Shown: positions 1 to 10,343, counted from the first letter of the stretch. The stretch: 64,000 bases of DNA from Acidobacteriaceae bacterium (GCA_019240405.1 JAFAYL010000012.1:1-64000), one strand, 5' to 3'. Notes: a model not told the origin generated them from the letters alone. Translations and numbers: made by a program.

Positions 1-254
<254 letters not shown>

Positions 255-269
255 TGTGTTGAGCTCTCC

Positions 270-2363
270 CTACCTGGTTGCGATTCCACCCTTACTGCGG
301 TTGATAATTTCTTCAGCTAAATTCTTGGGTACTTCTTCGTACTGCCCGAAATGCATGGTGAAGCTGCCGCGGCCCTGCGTGCGCGAACGCAGCTCGGTCG
401 CGTAGCCGAACATCTCGGATAGCGGAACCATGGCTTTGATGATGTGCGTGCCGCCTGCGATCTCGGTACCTTCCAGGCCTCCGCGACGCGAAATCAGGTC
501 GCCGTTCACAGTGCCCATGTACTCTTCGGGAACGGTCACTTCGACGCGCATGACGGGCTCGAGCAACACCGGCTTGGCCTTTTCGGCAGCCTTCTTGACC
601 GCGATGGAACCGGCGATCTTGAAGGCCATTTCCGATGAGTCGACTTCGTGGTAACTGCCGTCCCAGAGCGTCACGTGAACATCCGACATCGGATAGCCGG
701 CCAACACGCCGCCTTCGAGCGCCTCTTCGACGCCCTTCTGCACCGCCGGAATGTATTCCTTCGGGATCGAGCCGCCGACGATCGCGTTTTCAAATTCGAA
801 GCCCTTGCCCGGAGCCGACGTAATCCGCAGCTTGACGTGCCCGTACTGGCCGCGTCCGCCGGTCTGCTTGGCGTATTTCTCTTCGCCTTCCGCACTGCCG
901 CGAATGGTTTCGCGATAAGCCACCTGCGGCTTGCCGACGTTCGCTTCCACGTTGAATTCGCGCTTCATGCGGTCGACGATGATTTCGAGATGCAGCTCGC
1001 CCATACCGGACAGAATGGTCTGACCGGTTTCCGGATCCGTGTTGACGCGCAAAGTCGGATCCTCGGACGCGAGCTTCTGAATCGCGAGACCGAGCTTCTC
1101 CTGGTCAGCCTTGGTCTTCGGCTCAATCGCGAGTTGGATGACGGGCGCCGGGAAGTCGATCGACTCCAGCAGAATCGGATGCTTTTCGTCGCAGATGGTG
1201 TCGCCGGTAACGACGTTCTTCAATCCCACCGCCGCGCAAATATCCCCGGCCAGCACTTCCTGGATCTCTTCGCGCTTGTTGGCGTGCATCTTGACGAGAC
1301 GCCCAACCCGCTCCCGGCGTCCTTTGGCCACGTTGAAAATCGATTCGCCGGCGTTCAGTTTGCCTGAATAGACACGAATAAACGCGAGCTGGCCGACAAA
1401 CGGATCGGTCATGATCTTGAAGACCAGTGCCGCGAATGGTTCCGAGTCGCTCGCCTTGCGCTCGAGTGACTGTTGCGGATCGTCTACCGCAGTTCCCTTC
1501 ACCGGAGGAATATCGACGGGTGAAGGCAGGTAATCGGTAACTGCATCCAGTAAGTTCTGCACTCCCTTGTTCTTGAATGCAGAGCCGCAGATCACGGGAA
1601 AAATTTTCTGTGCAATGGTGGCTTTGCGAATGCCGGAGGCGAGCTCCTGGTTAGTGATCGCCTGTCCTTCGACGAACTTTTCAAACAAGATGTCATCGGT
1701 TTCGGCCACCGCTTCGATGAGTTTGTCACGGTACTCTTTCGCTTTCGCGGCAAGATCGGCCGGGATCTCGATATCGTCATACTTAGCCCCGAGTGTCTCG
1801 TCGCGCCAGACGCGAGCTTTCATGCCGACCAGATCGACTACGCCTTTGAACTGATCCTCAGCGCCGATCGGCAACTGAATCGGCACCGGCCGCGCATTGA
1901 GGCGATCGCTGATGGTCTCGACGGCACGATAAAAATCCGCGCCAACGCGATCCATTTTGTTGATGAAGCATATGCGCGGAACGCGATATTTGTCGGCTTG
2001 CCGCCAGACGGTTTCCGATTGCGGCTGAACGCCCGCAACTGCATCGAATACCGCGCAAGCGCCGTCGAGCACTCTCAAGCTGCGCTCCACTTCGGCGGTG
2101 AAGTCGACGTGTCCCGGTGTATCAATGATGTTGATCGTAATGTCGCGCCACGCGCACGTCGTCGCGGCAGACGTGATGGTGATTCCACGCTCCTGCTCTT
2201 GCGCCATCCAGTCCATAGTGGCGGTGCCTTCATGCACTTCACCGATCTTGTGCGTACGCCCGGTGTAATAAAGGATGCGTTCGGTCGTAGTTGTCTTACC
2301 GGCGTCAATATGCGCCATGATGCCGATATTGCGCATTCTTTCGAGCGGTACAGTGCGGGGCAT
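270..2363 (-). CDS. fusA: Elongation factor G
   Basis: A 697-aa translational GTPase that drives tRNA-mRNA translocation. The G1 motif AHIDAGKTT is at residues 17-25, the switch region carries QERGITI, G3 is DTPGHVDF and G4 is NKMD. Domain IV and the C-terminal domain V follow, and length matches the bacterial family. It lies third in the minus-strand order rpsL-rpsG-fusA-tuf, 40 nt after rpsG, so it is most likely co-transcribed from the promoter upstream of rpsL. Nothing in the G domain looks unusual; this is the only fusA paralogue in the window. Confidence 0.98.
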   Translation of the reverse strand: MPRTVPLERMRNIGIMAHIDAGKTTTTERILYYTGRTHKIGEVHEGTATMDWMAQEQERGITITSAATTCAWRDITINIIDTPGHVDFTAEVERSLRVLDGACAVFDAVAGVQPQSETVWRQADKYRVPRICFINKMDRVGADFYRAVETISDRLNARPVPIQLPIGAEDQFKGVVDLVGMKARVWRDETLGAKYDDIEIPADLAAKAKEYRDKLIEAVAETDDILFEKFVEGQAITNQELASGIRKATIAQKIFPVICGSAFKNKGVQNLLDAVTDYLPSPVDIPPVKGTAVDDPQQSLERKASDSEPFAALVFKIMTDPFVGQLAFIRVYSGKLNAGESIFNVAKGRRERVGRLVKMHANKREEIQEVLAGDICAAVGLKNVVTGDTICDEKHPILLESIDFPAPVIQLAIEPKTKADQEKLGLAIQKLASEDPTLRVNTDPETGQTILSGMGELHLEIIVDRMKREFNVEANVGKPQVAYRETIRGSAEGEEKYAKQTGGRGQYGHVKLRITSAPGKGFEFENAIVGGSIPKEYIPAVQKGVEEALEGGVLAGYPMSDVHVTLWDGSYHEVDSSEMAFKIAGSIAVKKAAEKAKPVLLEPVMRVEVTVPEEYMGTVNGDLISRRGGLEGTEIAGGTHIIKAMVPLSEMFGYATELRSRTQGRGSFTMHFGQYEEVPKNLAEEIINRSKGGIATR

Positions 2364-2403
2364 ATGGTTACGTCAATTCACGGATTTTCTTGATCCGAAT
2401 CAA

Positions 2404-2874
2404 TTACCAGCGATAGTGCGCGAAAGCTTTATTCGCCTCCGCCATGCGATGCACGTCGTCCTTCTTCTTTACTGCGCCGCCGCGCATGTTTGCGGCATCG
2501 TTTAATTCGTTGGCCAATTTCTCGGCCATGCTCTTGTCCGGCCGGGTCCGGGCGTTCGTGATGATCCAGCGCAGCGCCAGACTTGTCCGGCGGTTCTGCG
2601 GAACCTCAATGGGCACTTGATAGTTCGCGCCACCCACGCGCCGTGTCTTCACTTCAAGCAGCGGCTTCACATTCTCGACCGCCTTTTTGAACAGCTTCAA
2701 CGGGTCGTCCCCGGAGCGGTCTCGAAGGGTATCCATCGCGGAATAAAAAATCCGCTGCGCCGTGGTCTTTTTCCCATCCCACATCATGGAGTTCACAAAT
2801 TTTTCGACTAGCGTCGAGTTGTACAGCGGATCGGGAACCACTTCTCTCGGCTCTGGGCGTCTGCGGCGTGGCAT
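2404..2874 (-). CDS. rpsG: 30S ribosomal protein S7
   Basis: A 156-aa protein with typical S7 features: basic N-terminus ([16 protein letters not shown]), the [11 protein letters not shown] segment and the C-terminal motif [11 protein letters not shown]7 nucleates assembly of the 3' major domain of 16S rRNA. The start codon is 9 nt downstream of the rpsL stop, so translation is probably coupled. In E. coli S7 represses the str operon by binding the S12-S7 junction; with only 9 nt here that exact site is not visible. Length is normal. Confidence 0.98.
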   Translation of the reverse strand: MPRRRRPEPREVVPDPLYNSTLVEKFVNSMMWDGKKTTAQRIFYSAMDTLRDRSGDDPLKLFKKAVENVKPLLEVKTRRVGGANYQVPIEVPQNRRTSLALRWIITNARTRPDKSMAEKLANELNDAANMRGGAVKKKDDVHRMAEANKAFAHYRW

Positions 2875-2883
2875 TTGATCTCC

Positions 2884-3291
2884 TTACTTCTTGGCAGCCT
2901 TCGCTGGGGCGGCGGCTCCGCCTTTGGGACGCTTCGCGCCGTATTTTGAGCGGCCCTGCTTTCTGTTCGTCACGCCCGCCGTGTCGAGTGTCCCGCGAAC
3001 TACGTGATAGCGAACACCCGGCAGATCCTTGACGCGTCCGCCGCGAATCAGAACAATCGAGTGCTCCTGCAAGTTGTGACCAACCCCCGGAATATAGGTC
3101 GTCACTTCGATTCCATTGGTAAGGCGCACACGCGCAACCTTTCTTAACGCGGAGTTCGGCTTCTTCGGTGTAGTCGTGTAGACACGCGTACACACTCCAC
3201 GCCGCTGGGGGCAGGCCTGTAACGCGGGACTTGCGGTCTTGTACCGCGTCGCCCTCCGCCCCTTTCGCACAAGCTGGTTAAACGTCGGCAT
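2884..3291 (-). CDS. rpsL: 30S ribosomal protein S12
   Basis: A 135-aa S12 of the decoding centre, beginning [13 protein letters not shown]. The streptomycin-relevant loops are of the susceptible type: [11 protein letters not shown] keeps the lysine equivalent to K43, and [13 protein letters not shown] keeps the K88 equivalent. The C-terminus carries an Ala/Lys-rich tail ([12 protein letters not shown]) longer than in E. coli. It is the first gene of the str operon. A sigma-70-like promoter lies at 3712-3740 and leaves a leader of more than 400 nt. Confidence 0.98.
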   Translation of the reverse strand: MPTFNQLVRKGRRATRYKTASPALQACPQRRGVCTRVYTTTPKKPNSALRKVARVRLTNGIEVTTYIPGVGHNLQEHSIVLIRGGRVKDLPGVRYHVVRGTLDTAGVTNRKQGRSKYGAKRPKGGAAAPAKAAKK

Positions 3292-3468
3292 TCTTTTAAT
3301 GGCGCATCATGACGGCTCTCGTCCGCAATCGCGCTTGAAATCGTCCTCTCTTCAGCAACACACCCAATCGCCCGCGACGGCGCGATAACGCCGCTCGAGC
3401 GACTCAAACGTTTGTTAATGCCCGTTCCGGGCTATTTAGCAGGCTCGAACACTGTCGGCTGCAAATGA

Positions 3469-3549
3469 TTACTGCCAGCAGGCTGATATAGCGTATTCAC
3501 CAGCCTTAAACGCGAGGGTAACTGCTTCGGAAACGGCCCATGCCAGCAT
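3469..3549 (-). CDS. Possible 26-aa leader peptide ahead of rpsL
   Basis: Inside the transcribed leader of the str operon an ATG at 3549 follows a strong Shine-Dalgarno GGAGGTG (3558-3564) with a 10-nt spacer. It opens a 26-codon frame, MLAWAVSEAVTLAFKAGEYA followed by ISACWQ and TAA. About 30 nt after its stop the leader can fold a small hairpin (GCCCG-GAA-CGGGC). No homology is recognised. It could be an attenuation peptide controlling the ribosomal operon, or a chance ORF; the SD quality is the main support. Confidence 0.35.
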   Translation of the reverse strand: MLAWAVSEAVTLAFKAGEYAISACWQ

Positions 3550-3711
3550 CGCAACGTCACCTCCAGATCTCCCTGAAAGCTTATTGCTGCGACAGCGGGG
3601 CCCGACTTCCAGCCGGATGCTTATCTGGAATCTTCGCCTCGCTCAAAGCGGGCTAATTCCCTTCAGGCACGGTAGCACGGAAGCCGAACAATCAACTCGC
3701 CAAACCCTACA

Positions 3712-3740
3712 AGTTTAGATAAGTGCGGATCCCATGTCAA
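3712..3740 (-). promoter_or_regulatory. Predicted sigma-70 promoter of the str operon
   Basis: On the minus strand a perfect -35 box TTGACA (3735-3740) is followed after 17 nt by TAAACT (3712-3717), a 4/6 match to TATAAT. Transcription would start near 3705 and run through about 410 nt of leader into rpsL. It lies just beyond the stop of the malectin-domain regulator gene, so that gene and the str operon need not share a transcript. Confidence 0.6.
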
Positions 3741-3804
3741 TTAAGACCCGCACCCACCTGGATTAAGGATACCTTAGCCGTGAACCCGATCCGTGAGCCG
3801 GCCC

Positions 3805-5382
3805 CTAACTTTCGTCAATCACCTCAATCGCGGAAAGATTGGCGTAATTGACGATGGGAACAAAGGACAGCAACAACTTGCCCTGCGCGTTCGGCTCCAG
3901 GCCATGGAAGGTTTTGGTGATCTGGCGACCGCGGCCCGCTTCGCCCAACATATCGAAGTTGCGGATCAGCGCCGTGCCATTGCAAAAAACATCGAAAAGA
4001 CGGCTACCCGCGCCGCCACGGTCTGCGCCGCTTGCTCCGAAATATGTTTCCGCAAAGAAGAGCCTCACCGCATAGCGGCCCTGCGCTACCGGTATCGCAT
4101 AAGAGAAATTTCCATACCGCTCACGCTCATAAAGCTGCGGGTCCTCGGATCCACTGACGCTTCCAAAGCGCGCAATCGTCCTGCCGCCCAAGAAGTAATC
4201 ATCGGGAGCCCAGAGCGTACCGGAGTGATCGAAAAACGTGCTGTCCTGCGTTACGATGCGGATGGGAAGAAGACGGTGAGGAGTACCCGGAACAACTTCT
4301 ATTGCGTTTACTAGAGGGCTGTTCGCGGCCTTGGTCCAATCCAAATGCAGATATCCGTCTTTTTCGGGGCTAACATCCTTGAATACCCTTACGTCAGCCG
4401 TGTTTGCTCCTGCATCGGAGATGATGTCGAACTGCGGCAGAATGGGCCGGCCATTCAGCGAGACGTTGAAGATACGAACACTCTCGCCACCTTCCATGGC
4501 GGGGCCGGGAACGTATGAAGTGTCCGCGAAGTACAGACGCAACTCGTAAACACCGGGTCGCAACGGTATTTTGTAGGAAAACTCGCCGGCTCGCATCGCT
4601 TCAAAGAGGTGGGGATTTCGCGTACGGTAGATCGGCTGAGCGGGCACATCCAACGCCGTGCCACCGGAATAAAACGAATCGGCTCCCCATTCATTTCCGT
4701 CCCGGTCGCGGTAACCCATGTGCACTTGTCCGCAAAGGATTCGAACGGCTTGGTTCTGCGCACCGGCGATTGCCCGTGTTGCGGCTGCCGCGACAAATGG
4801 CGGCGAAGAAGCCCGAGAAGACCGCCTGAATGAGCCATTCGCAAACAAGAAGCCAAACAGGAGAACCAGTGCGCCGGACGCTCCGACGGCCCAGAGCCTC
4901 ATTGCCGAGACACGGCTGGTTAGTTTCGGGGGCGTATGCTGAATCGGCGTATCCAACTGCTTCCAGAGAGCCGCCGAATCCGGGGGGCTGCCGTTGCCGT
5001 TTGCTGCATGGTGCCCGTTCGGCTTTTCCCGCACCACAAACTCCGGTTGATAATGGCCGCTTTGAATCACAATTTCCAGCGGCTGGTCCGCACCCTCGCC
5101 GAGGTAGAATTCCTTCAGCTTGCGGCGAAGCCGGTGCATTTCGACACGCACAATGGCGTCCGTGCTTTGGTCGAAATCAGGCGATCTGCCAAACACGTCC
5201 GTCGCAATGCTGTACTCCTTGATCGCTGCGGTTTCGCCGCGGAGTGAACGGGCGCAGAGATACTCAAGCAACGCCGAAAGCCGCGGATTCTTTGAAAAGC
5301 TGCTCGACCCCAGGACAGCTTCCAAAGCTTGCCAGCGCGCTTCCGATGTGGGAAACGCAGGCACGTCGTTCATGGACGTCAT
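3805..5382 (-). CDS. Membrane-anchored winged-helix regulator with tandem malectin-like domains
   Basis: A 525-aa protein. Residues about 12-115 form the winged-helix-like 'transcriptional regulator' domain common in acidobacteria (SALLEYLCARSLRG...EYSIATDVFGRS...VRVEMHRLRRKL). A hydrophobic segment at 163-182 (LWAVGASGALVLLFGFLF) is a single transmembrane helix. Two related malectin-like repeats follow, about 212-365 and 370-525, each with a G-WG/AxDxxFxGG-type start, a FSYxIP strand, a LxFAET/FADT strand and a closing xNxxAIEV motif. The layout implies cytoplasmic DNA binding and extracytoplasmic sugar sensing (inference). It is divergent from a TonB-dependent receptor, a plausible target, with inverted repeats in between. 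The ATG at 5382 is the first in frame. Confidence 0.75.
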   Translation of the reverse strand: MTSMNDVPAFPTSEARWQALEAVLGSSSFSKNPRLSALLEYLCARSLRGETAAIKEYSIATDVFGRSPDFDQSTDAIVRVEMHRLRRKLKEFYLGEGADQPLEIVIQSGHYQPEFVVREKPNGHHAANGNGSPPDSAALWKQLDTPIQHTPPKLTSRVSAMRLWAVGASGALVLLFGFLFANGSFRRSSRASSPPFVAAAATRAIAGAQNQAVRILCGQVHMGYRDRDGNEWGADSFYSGGTALDVPAQPIYRTRNPHLFEAMRAGEFSYKIPLRPGVYELRLYFADTSYVPGPAMEGGESVRIFNVSLNGRPILPQFDIISDAGANTADVRVFKDVSPEKDGYLHLDWTKAANSPLVNAIEVVPGTPHRLLPIRIVTQDSTFFDHSGTLWAPDDYFLGGRTIARFGSVSGSEDPQLYERERYGNFSYAIPVAQGRYAVRLFFAETYFGASGADRGGAGSRLFDVFCNGTALIRNFDMLGEAGRGRQITKTFHGLEPNAQGKLLLSFVPIVNYANLSAIEVIDES

Positions 5383-5448
5383 GGGGATCGAAATCGAGTA
5401 TACCCCATTCTTGATGAGACGGTTAAATCAGTTACAAAGCCGCACGTA

Positions 5449-5505
5449 CGTTTAAGAAACGATTCTGTTTAACGCATGCTGCAACCGGATGAAACGGTTA
5501 TAACC
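5449..5505. promoter_or_regulatory. Inverted repeats in the divergent promoter region
   Basis: The 258-bp gap between the regulator and the TonB receptor contains CGTTT-AAG-AAACG (5449-5461) and the perfect palindrome GGTTATAACC (5496-5505). Related CGGTTAAA and TGTTTAACG words lie nearby. These are candidate operators for the divergently encoded winged-helix protein or another regulator. No binding is demonstrated and short palindromes do occur by chance. Confidence 0.3.
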
Positions 5506-5640
5506 TAGCGCTCCCGAACAGAAGCCCTCATACTGACCTAAAGCTCCGAGGGGTAAAGCACCGCCTTGTCATGAGGTCTGTTATCCCAGTGGCTCTGTGT
5601 TGAGTCTCGCGTTTCTTTGTCACACAGGAGGTGACTACGT

Positions 5641-8600
5641 ATGCATCGGGTTTTGGCTTCTGTTTTGCTCGTGCTGCTTTGCTGTTGTGTTGTGTCAGCT
5701 CAGGTAGGGGCTGGAGGAACCATCGTTGGGACCATCACCGACCCATCCGGCGCGGCAGTGCCCAACGTATCGATAGTAATCACCAACACTGATACGAACG
5801 CCGTCACACGCGTGACCGCAAACCAGAACGGCGAATATATCGCTCCTGATTTGCAGGTCGGTCACTATACGCTCCGCGCCGAGGCGCCGGGGTTCAAAGT
5901 GGCTGAGCAAAGGGACATTGCGTTGAACGTTGGCGATCGCCGCCCGATCGATCTCAAGCTGGAAGTGGGCAGTACGACCGAAACCGTTAACGTCGAGGCC
6001 ACTGCGGTTGCGGTTCAATCCGAGTCCGGCGAAGTCAGCGATGTCATCACCGGGCAGCAGGTGACGCAGCTCGCTACTAACGGTCGCAGCCTTTACACGC
6101 TAACGGCGCTTATTCCTGGCGCTTCGAGCAACATGAGCGATTACCAGAGCCCAACACCGGTCGGCGGCAACTCGACGGTAAGTTTTAATGGCCTCCGTCA
6201 GGCTCACAATCTGTTTATGATCGACGGCGGCGAGGATCTCGATCGCGGCGGATCGGGCAACATCAGCGTCATGCCGTCGATTGACGCGATTGGGGAATTT
6301 CGGGCAATGACGTCGAATTACAGCGCCGAGTTCGGCCTCGCCTCCGGCGCCACCATGACCATGGTCTTCAAGAGCGGAACCAAGGATTTTCATGGCGAGT
6401 TGTGGGAGTTCTTCCGCAACGACTACCTGGACGCCAATAACTTCTTCTTGAATCAGGCGGGGAAGCCAGCGCCGGAGCTTCGCCAGAACATTTATGGCTT
6501 CAATTTTGGCGGCCCAGTAATCATTCCGAAAGTTTACAACCGGAACCGCGAAAAGACGTTCTTCTTCTACAACATGGAATGGCGCAAGATTGTGCAGGGC
6601 GGTTCCATTAACCAGCAGGTTCCTCTTACAAGCCAGTATGGTGGAAACTTCGGATCGACGCTGGGATCGAGCCTTGCCAATTTTCACACACCTTGCTCGA
6701 ATCAAGTCTCGCCTGGGGTCGCGGGCAGGTTTGCTGCTGCCGGCGTACCGCTTAGCGTTTGTCCGGCCGGAGGAACTCCCACTTACGCCGCATGGCCAGG
6801 TAACACAATTCCGACTTCGCTGCTCGACCCGAACGCGCAAGCGCTGCTGAGCGCAGGCATCTTTCCGGGCCCGTCGATCCTTCAAAGTGCGAACGGCGTT
6901 ACCACCGGTAACTTCGTGGGTGGCGTAGGCGCTCCGACCGATGTGCGAGAGGAGATCGCGCGCATCGATCATCGATTTTCGGATAAATTCTCGATCTTCG
7001 GCCATTGGGTAGATGAAGCGATCAGTCAGACGTATTCACCGTCACAGTGGAACTCGGATAACCTTCCGACCAGCCGCGATGTCTTCGGGAATCCCTCGTA
7101 TAGCGGGGTCATTCACGCAACGTATTCGATCAGCCCGAACATATTGAATGAGACCGCATTTAACTACAACGGGAACCGGATCAATATCGTGCCTATAGGC
7201 ATCATCAGCCGTCCGAGCGCCTTCAATGTTCCGGAATTGTATCCCGGAAACAATCTCAACCGCATCCCGACGATTCAGTTGAGCGGCGGCGAAAGCGCGA
7301 ATTACGACGTTGGGAGCTGGCCCTGGCACAACAAAGCGGACGATTATCAGATTCGCGACGACGTCTCCTGGTTGAAGGGTTCGCACCAGCTCCGGTTTGG
7401 CGGAAGCTGGATGCTTTATAAGAAGATTCAAGACCTGTTCGGAAACACGCAAGGCAGCTTCAGCTTCAACGGGACATACACTGGTAACGGCTTTGCCGAC
7501 TTCCTGCTTGGGTATGCGGCCAGTTATTCGGAATTGGCGATTCAAGACGCCGGGCACTGGGATAGTAAGTCGTACGACGCATACGTGCAGGACACATGGA
7601 AAGTTACTCCGAGACTAACTCTGAACTTAGGCGTGCGTTGGGATGGAATTCCTCACACGTACGAGGAAAACAACCGCCAGTCCAACTTTTATTCGAATCT
7701 TTACAACCCTGCGAATGCAGCGATCATCCTGCCCAACGGCACGATCGCGCCGGGCAGCCCAGGTCTAGGAACGAGCCCGAATCCTATTCTCGCTGGACAT
7801 CCGCTGTATTTAAACGGAATCGGGATCGCGGGCCAGAATGGCATTCCGCCAGGGCTAGTGAAGAATGACTGGGGATTGTTTGCGCCGCGGATAGGGTTTG
7901 CCTACGATCCGACGGGCGCCGGGAAGACGGTCCTTCGCGGCGGCTTCGGAATCATGTATGAGCGCATCCAGGGCAATGACGTTTACAACGCAGGCCCAAA
8001 CGTTCCGTTCACCCTGAATTCGACCCTCAGTAACGTTTTCCTTTCGAACCCGACCATCAGCATCGCTACAGGAACTGCAGCGGCAGCGCCCATCGCCGCG
8101 CCGTCGATCACCGGCATGGCGTACACCGATTACAAGAATCCGGCCAGCTATCAGTACAGCTTCGGCATTCAACAGCAGCTTTCCGGATCCACGGTTTTTT
8201 CGGTTGAGTACGTCGGGAACCAGAACCGGCATCAGAACGATACGCGTAATATCAATCTTCCGCCCGACAACCCGGCTTTGCTCGCGAACATCGCGCAGGG
8301 AAAGACACAATACAACTCGGTTGTGCCTTACCTGGGCTTCAATTCCATCGTCTTAGCTGAAGACGCCGAGAACTCGAACTACAACGGCCTGCAAGTAGAG
8401 CTGAGGTCGCAACTGAGACAGGATTTGACCGTCCAAGCGGCCTACACTTGGTCCAAAGCCCTGGACCCGGCCACCGGAGCTAACGGTTTTGGAAACGGCG
8501 CTTCGGGCGACCTGGCGCCAGTCTCCAACCCATATAACCGCGCATATGACTACGGCCCGAGTGGACTCGACCGCAGCCATATCTTTGTGGTGAATTTCAT

Positions 8601-9099
8601 CTATCAGCTGCCTTTCTTCAAGAACGCGAATAACCTCTTCCTGAAATCCGCACTGGGAGGATGGGAGCTCTCAGCGTACGGCACTATGGAGAGCGGCTTG
8701 GCGTTGAATGTGGCGCTGGGTGGAAACTTCGGCAACAATGGAATTCCGAATTCGACCAACCGGCCGGACGTGGTTGGCCCTTTGGGTTACCCGAGCGCCA
8801 TTCTGCAATGGTTCAACACGTCGGCATTCGCGCCACCGGCGCCGGGCAGTTGGGGCGATGCGGGCAAGGGGCTTCTGCGCGGTCCAGGCCGCGACAATTG
8901 GGATGTCGCGCTGTTCAAGCGCTTCGCCTTCAGCGAATCCGGCCAGCGCGCTTTCGAGCTCCGTTTCGAGACATTCAATACCTTCAACCATACGCAATTC
9001 AATGCCGTCGATACGACGTTCTCCAACGGCACCTTCGGTCACGTGACCAGCGTTTGGGATCCGCGCGTTTTGCAGCTCGCTGCCAAGCTGCACTTCTGA
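5641..9099 (+). CDS. TonB-dependent receptor with carboxypeptidase-regulatory N-domain (Oar-like)
   Basis: An 1152-aa outer-membrane protein. A signal peptide (about 1-21, ending VVSAQ) is followed by a CarboxypepD_reg/CNA-B-like fold (GTIVGTITDPSGAAVPNVSI to LKLEVG, about 26-110), a plug domain with the NGRSL and VSFNGLRQ segments, and a long beta-barrel ending in AAKLHF with a C-terminal aromatic residue. A near-consensus SD (AGGAGGTGACTACGT) precedes the ATG, so the start is secure. Such receptors are greatly expanded in Acidobacteriota and usually import or bind glycans or peptides; the substrate here is unknown. The malectin-domain regulator next door suggests a carbohydrate (inference). 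Confidence 0.9.
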   Translation: MHRVLASVLLVLLCCCVVSAQVGAGGTIVGTITDPSGAAVPNVSIVITNTDTNAVTRVTANQNGEYIAPDLQVGHYTLRAEAPGFKVAEQRDIALNVGDRRPIDLKLEVGSTTETVNVEATAVAVQSESGEVSDVITGQQVTQLATNGRSLYTLTALIPGASSNMSDYQSPTPVGGNSTVSFNGLRQAHNLFMIDGGEDLDRGGSGNISVMPSIDAIGEFRAMTSNYSAEFGLASGATMTMVFKSGTKDFHGELWEFFRNDYLDANNFFLNQAGKPAPELRQNIYGFNFGGPVIIPKVYNRNREKTFFFYNMEWRKIVQGGSINQQVPLTSQYGGNFGSTLGSSLANFHTPCSNQVSPGVAGRFAAAGVPLSVCPAGGTPTYAAWPGNTIPTSLLDPNAQALLSAGIFPGPSILQSANGVTTGNFVGGVGAPTDVREEIARIDHRFSDKFSIFGHWVDEAISQTYSPSQWNSDNLPTSRDVFGNPSYSGVIHATYSISPNILNETAFNYNGNRINIVPIGIISRPSAFNVPELYPGNNLNRIPTIQLSGGESANYDVGSWPWHNKADDYQIRDDVSWLKGSHQLRFGGSWMLYKKIQDLFGNTQGSFSFNGTYTGNGFADFLLGYAASYSELAIQDAGHWDSKSYDAYVQDTWKVTPRLTLNLGVRWDGIPHTYEENNRQSNFYSNLYNPANAAIILPNGTIAPGSPGLGTSPNPILAGHPLYLNGIGIAGQNGIPPGLVKNDWGLFAPRIGFAYDPTGAGKTVLRGGFGIMYERIQGNDVYNAGPNVPFTLNSTLSNVFLSNPTISIATGTAAAAPIAAPSITGMAYTDYKNPASYQYSFGIQQQLSGSTVFSVEYVGNQNRHQNDTRNINLPPDNPALLANIAQGKTQYNSVVPYLGFNSIVLAEDAENSNYNGLQVELRSQLRQDLTVQAAYTWSKALDPATGANGFGNGASGDLAPVSNPYNRAYDYGPSGLDRSHIFVVNFIYQLPFFKNANNLFLKSALGGWELSAYGTMESGLALNVALGGNFGNNGIPNSTNRPDVVGPLGYPSAILQWFNTSAFAPPAPGSWGDAGKGLLRGPGRDNWDVALFKRFAFSESGQRAFELRFETFNTFNHTQFNAVDTTFSNGTFGHVTSVWDPRVLQLAAKLHF

Positions 9100-9119
9100 G
9101 GCGAGCACAATCGGTGTCT

Positions 9120-10151
9120 CTATTGCGGGCCGTTGATCTTCATCAGCGGCCCAGCCTTTCGTTCTTCATGCAATTTCGCTACGATTGCGAACTCCGCATC
9201 GGCCTGCTCGGCGCGCCCTAGTTCGCGGTATAACCGCCCCAGCTTGTAGTGCGCGTCATACCGCTTGGGATCATCCTGGATGGCCGCTAGGAACTGCTCG
9301 ATGGCGGCGTTTGTATTCTTTTGTTCGGCGTAAATTGTTCCCAGGTCCACATGCGCCATGGCGATCTTGTTATCACCTTGGATCGCACGTTTTAGATCTC
9401 CTTCGGCTTCTTGCTTATTGCCGTTTTTCAGCAGTATGTCAGCCAGAAATGCAAGAGCTTTCGGATCATCGGGCGCTTGCCTGAGTTCTTCGCGAAACTG
9501 GGTTTCGGCGTCGGTGTAGCGCTTTTCCCTCCAGAACAGGTAACCCAGGCCGAAGTGGGCTTGTGGATGTTTCGGATCTGCGCTAATCGCTGCTTGGAAC
9601 TCGGCGATTGCTTCCGGAGTGCGGTCATCGGCATCGTAGGCTTCTCCCAGCAGCATGTGAACAGGCGCCGAATTTGGATTCCGATTCAGCAGTTCGCGGA
9701 AAATCTCCTTCGACTTGTCATACTGCCCCGACCACAAGTAACACTTGGCGAGTAAGTAGAGAATTTCCGCATTATCTGGTTGAACTCCGGCAATTGGTTG
9801 AAGTCCGCTCGCCGCTTTCTCGTACTCCCCTAAGCCGAAGTAAGTCATCGCAATGAGTATCTTTGTCCGGTCGCTTGGGCTCCTTGTTTCTTGCTTTTGG
9901 AATGCGGCAAGCGCGTCGCGAAACAAGCCTGATTTGAAATAGGCAAGGCCTAGATCCAAATAGATGCCGGGCAGATTGGGATCGAGCTGTACTGCGCGTC
10001 GATAGTGCTCGATGGCAGCGCTGAAATGCTGCTGTTGAGCTTCGCGGACGCCGGCGTTCGCTTCAGCAAGCGCCGTCGGGCTCCCGCTTTGTGCGTGCGC
10101 CAGAGACAGGGCAAAGGCGACCACGAATGCAAGCTTCTGCGGGGACTTCAT
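9120..10151 (-). CDS. Secreted tetratricopeptide-repeat protein
   Basis: A 343-aa protein with a signal peptide (MKSPQKLAFVVAFALSLAHA, cleavage before QSG). It then carries about eight or nine TPR units (for example AIEHYRRAVQLDPNLPGIYL and AEAHFGLGYLFWREKRYTDA-like repeats) running to about residue 325. TPRs are protein-protein scaffolds and no enzymatic domain is visible. The gene is convergent with the TonB receptor, 20 nt away. Its start has no recognisable Shine-Dalgarno and sits directly behind a strong terminator hairpin, so expression may depend on read-through. The specific function is unknown. Confidence 0.85.
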   Translation of the reverse strand: MKSPQKLAFVVAFALSLAHAQSGSPTALAEANAGVREAQQQHFSAAIEHYRRAVQLDPNLPGIYLDLGLAYFKSGLFRDALAAFQKQETRSPSDRTKILIAMTYFGLGEYEKAASGLQPIAGVQPDNAEILYLLAKCYLWSGQYDKSKEIFRELLNRNPNSAPVHMLLGEAYDADDRTPEAIAEFQAAISADPKHPQAHFGLGYLFWREKRYTDAETQFREELRQAPDDPKALAFLADILLKNGNKQEAEGDLKRAIQGDNKIAMAHVDLGTIYAEQKNTNAAIEQFLAAIQDDPKRYDAHYKLGRLYRELGRAEQADAEFAIVAKLHEERKAGPLMKINGPQ

Positions 10152-10157
10152 CGTTGC

Positions 10158-10198
10158 AAAACAAAAAACGGCTGATCGAGGTTTGCCCTCGATCAGCC
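10158..10198 (-). terminator. Terminator/attenuator hairpin just upstream of the TPR gene
   Basis: The minus strand folds a perfect 11-bp stem, GGCTGATCGAG pairing with CTCGATCAGCC (10170-10180 and 10188-10198) around a 7-nt loop. A T-rich tail (TTTTTTGTTTT) follows. The ATG of the TPR gene is only 7 nt past the tail, so this looks like an intrinsic terminator in the gene's own 5' leader. Confidence 0.65.
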
Positions 10199-10343
10199 TA
10201 CCTTAGTTTTGGGTTGGAGGAGAAGTGTTTCTACAGAGAAATCGCTGCCGGATCGCTCTCAAAGAACTCTTGGGCCAGATTAGCCGACCTTAAACGGGGC
10301 AGACGCTCCGGTTGACGTTTGCCTCGTTTATTAAATTTTCTTT

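Noticed and set aside
648-1367. Plus-strand open frame of 239 codons antisense to fusA
   Set aside because: It mirrors the conserved fusA sequence; composition is Arg/Leu-rich as expected from an antisense frame.
6100-7005. Long minus-strand open frame (301 codons) inside the TonB-receptor gene
   Set aside because: It is an antisense shadow of a GC-rich gene: no start context, no recognisable domain, and the plus-strand protein is clearly real.
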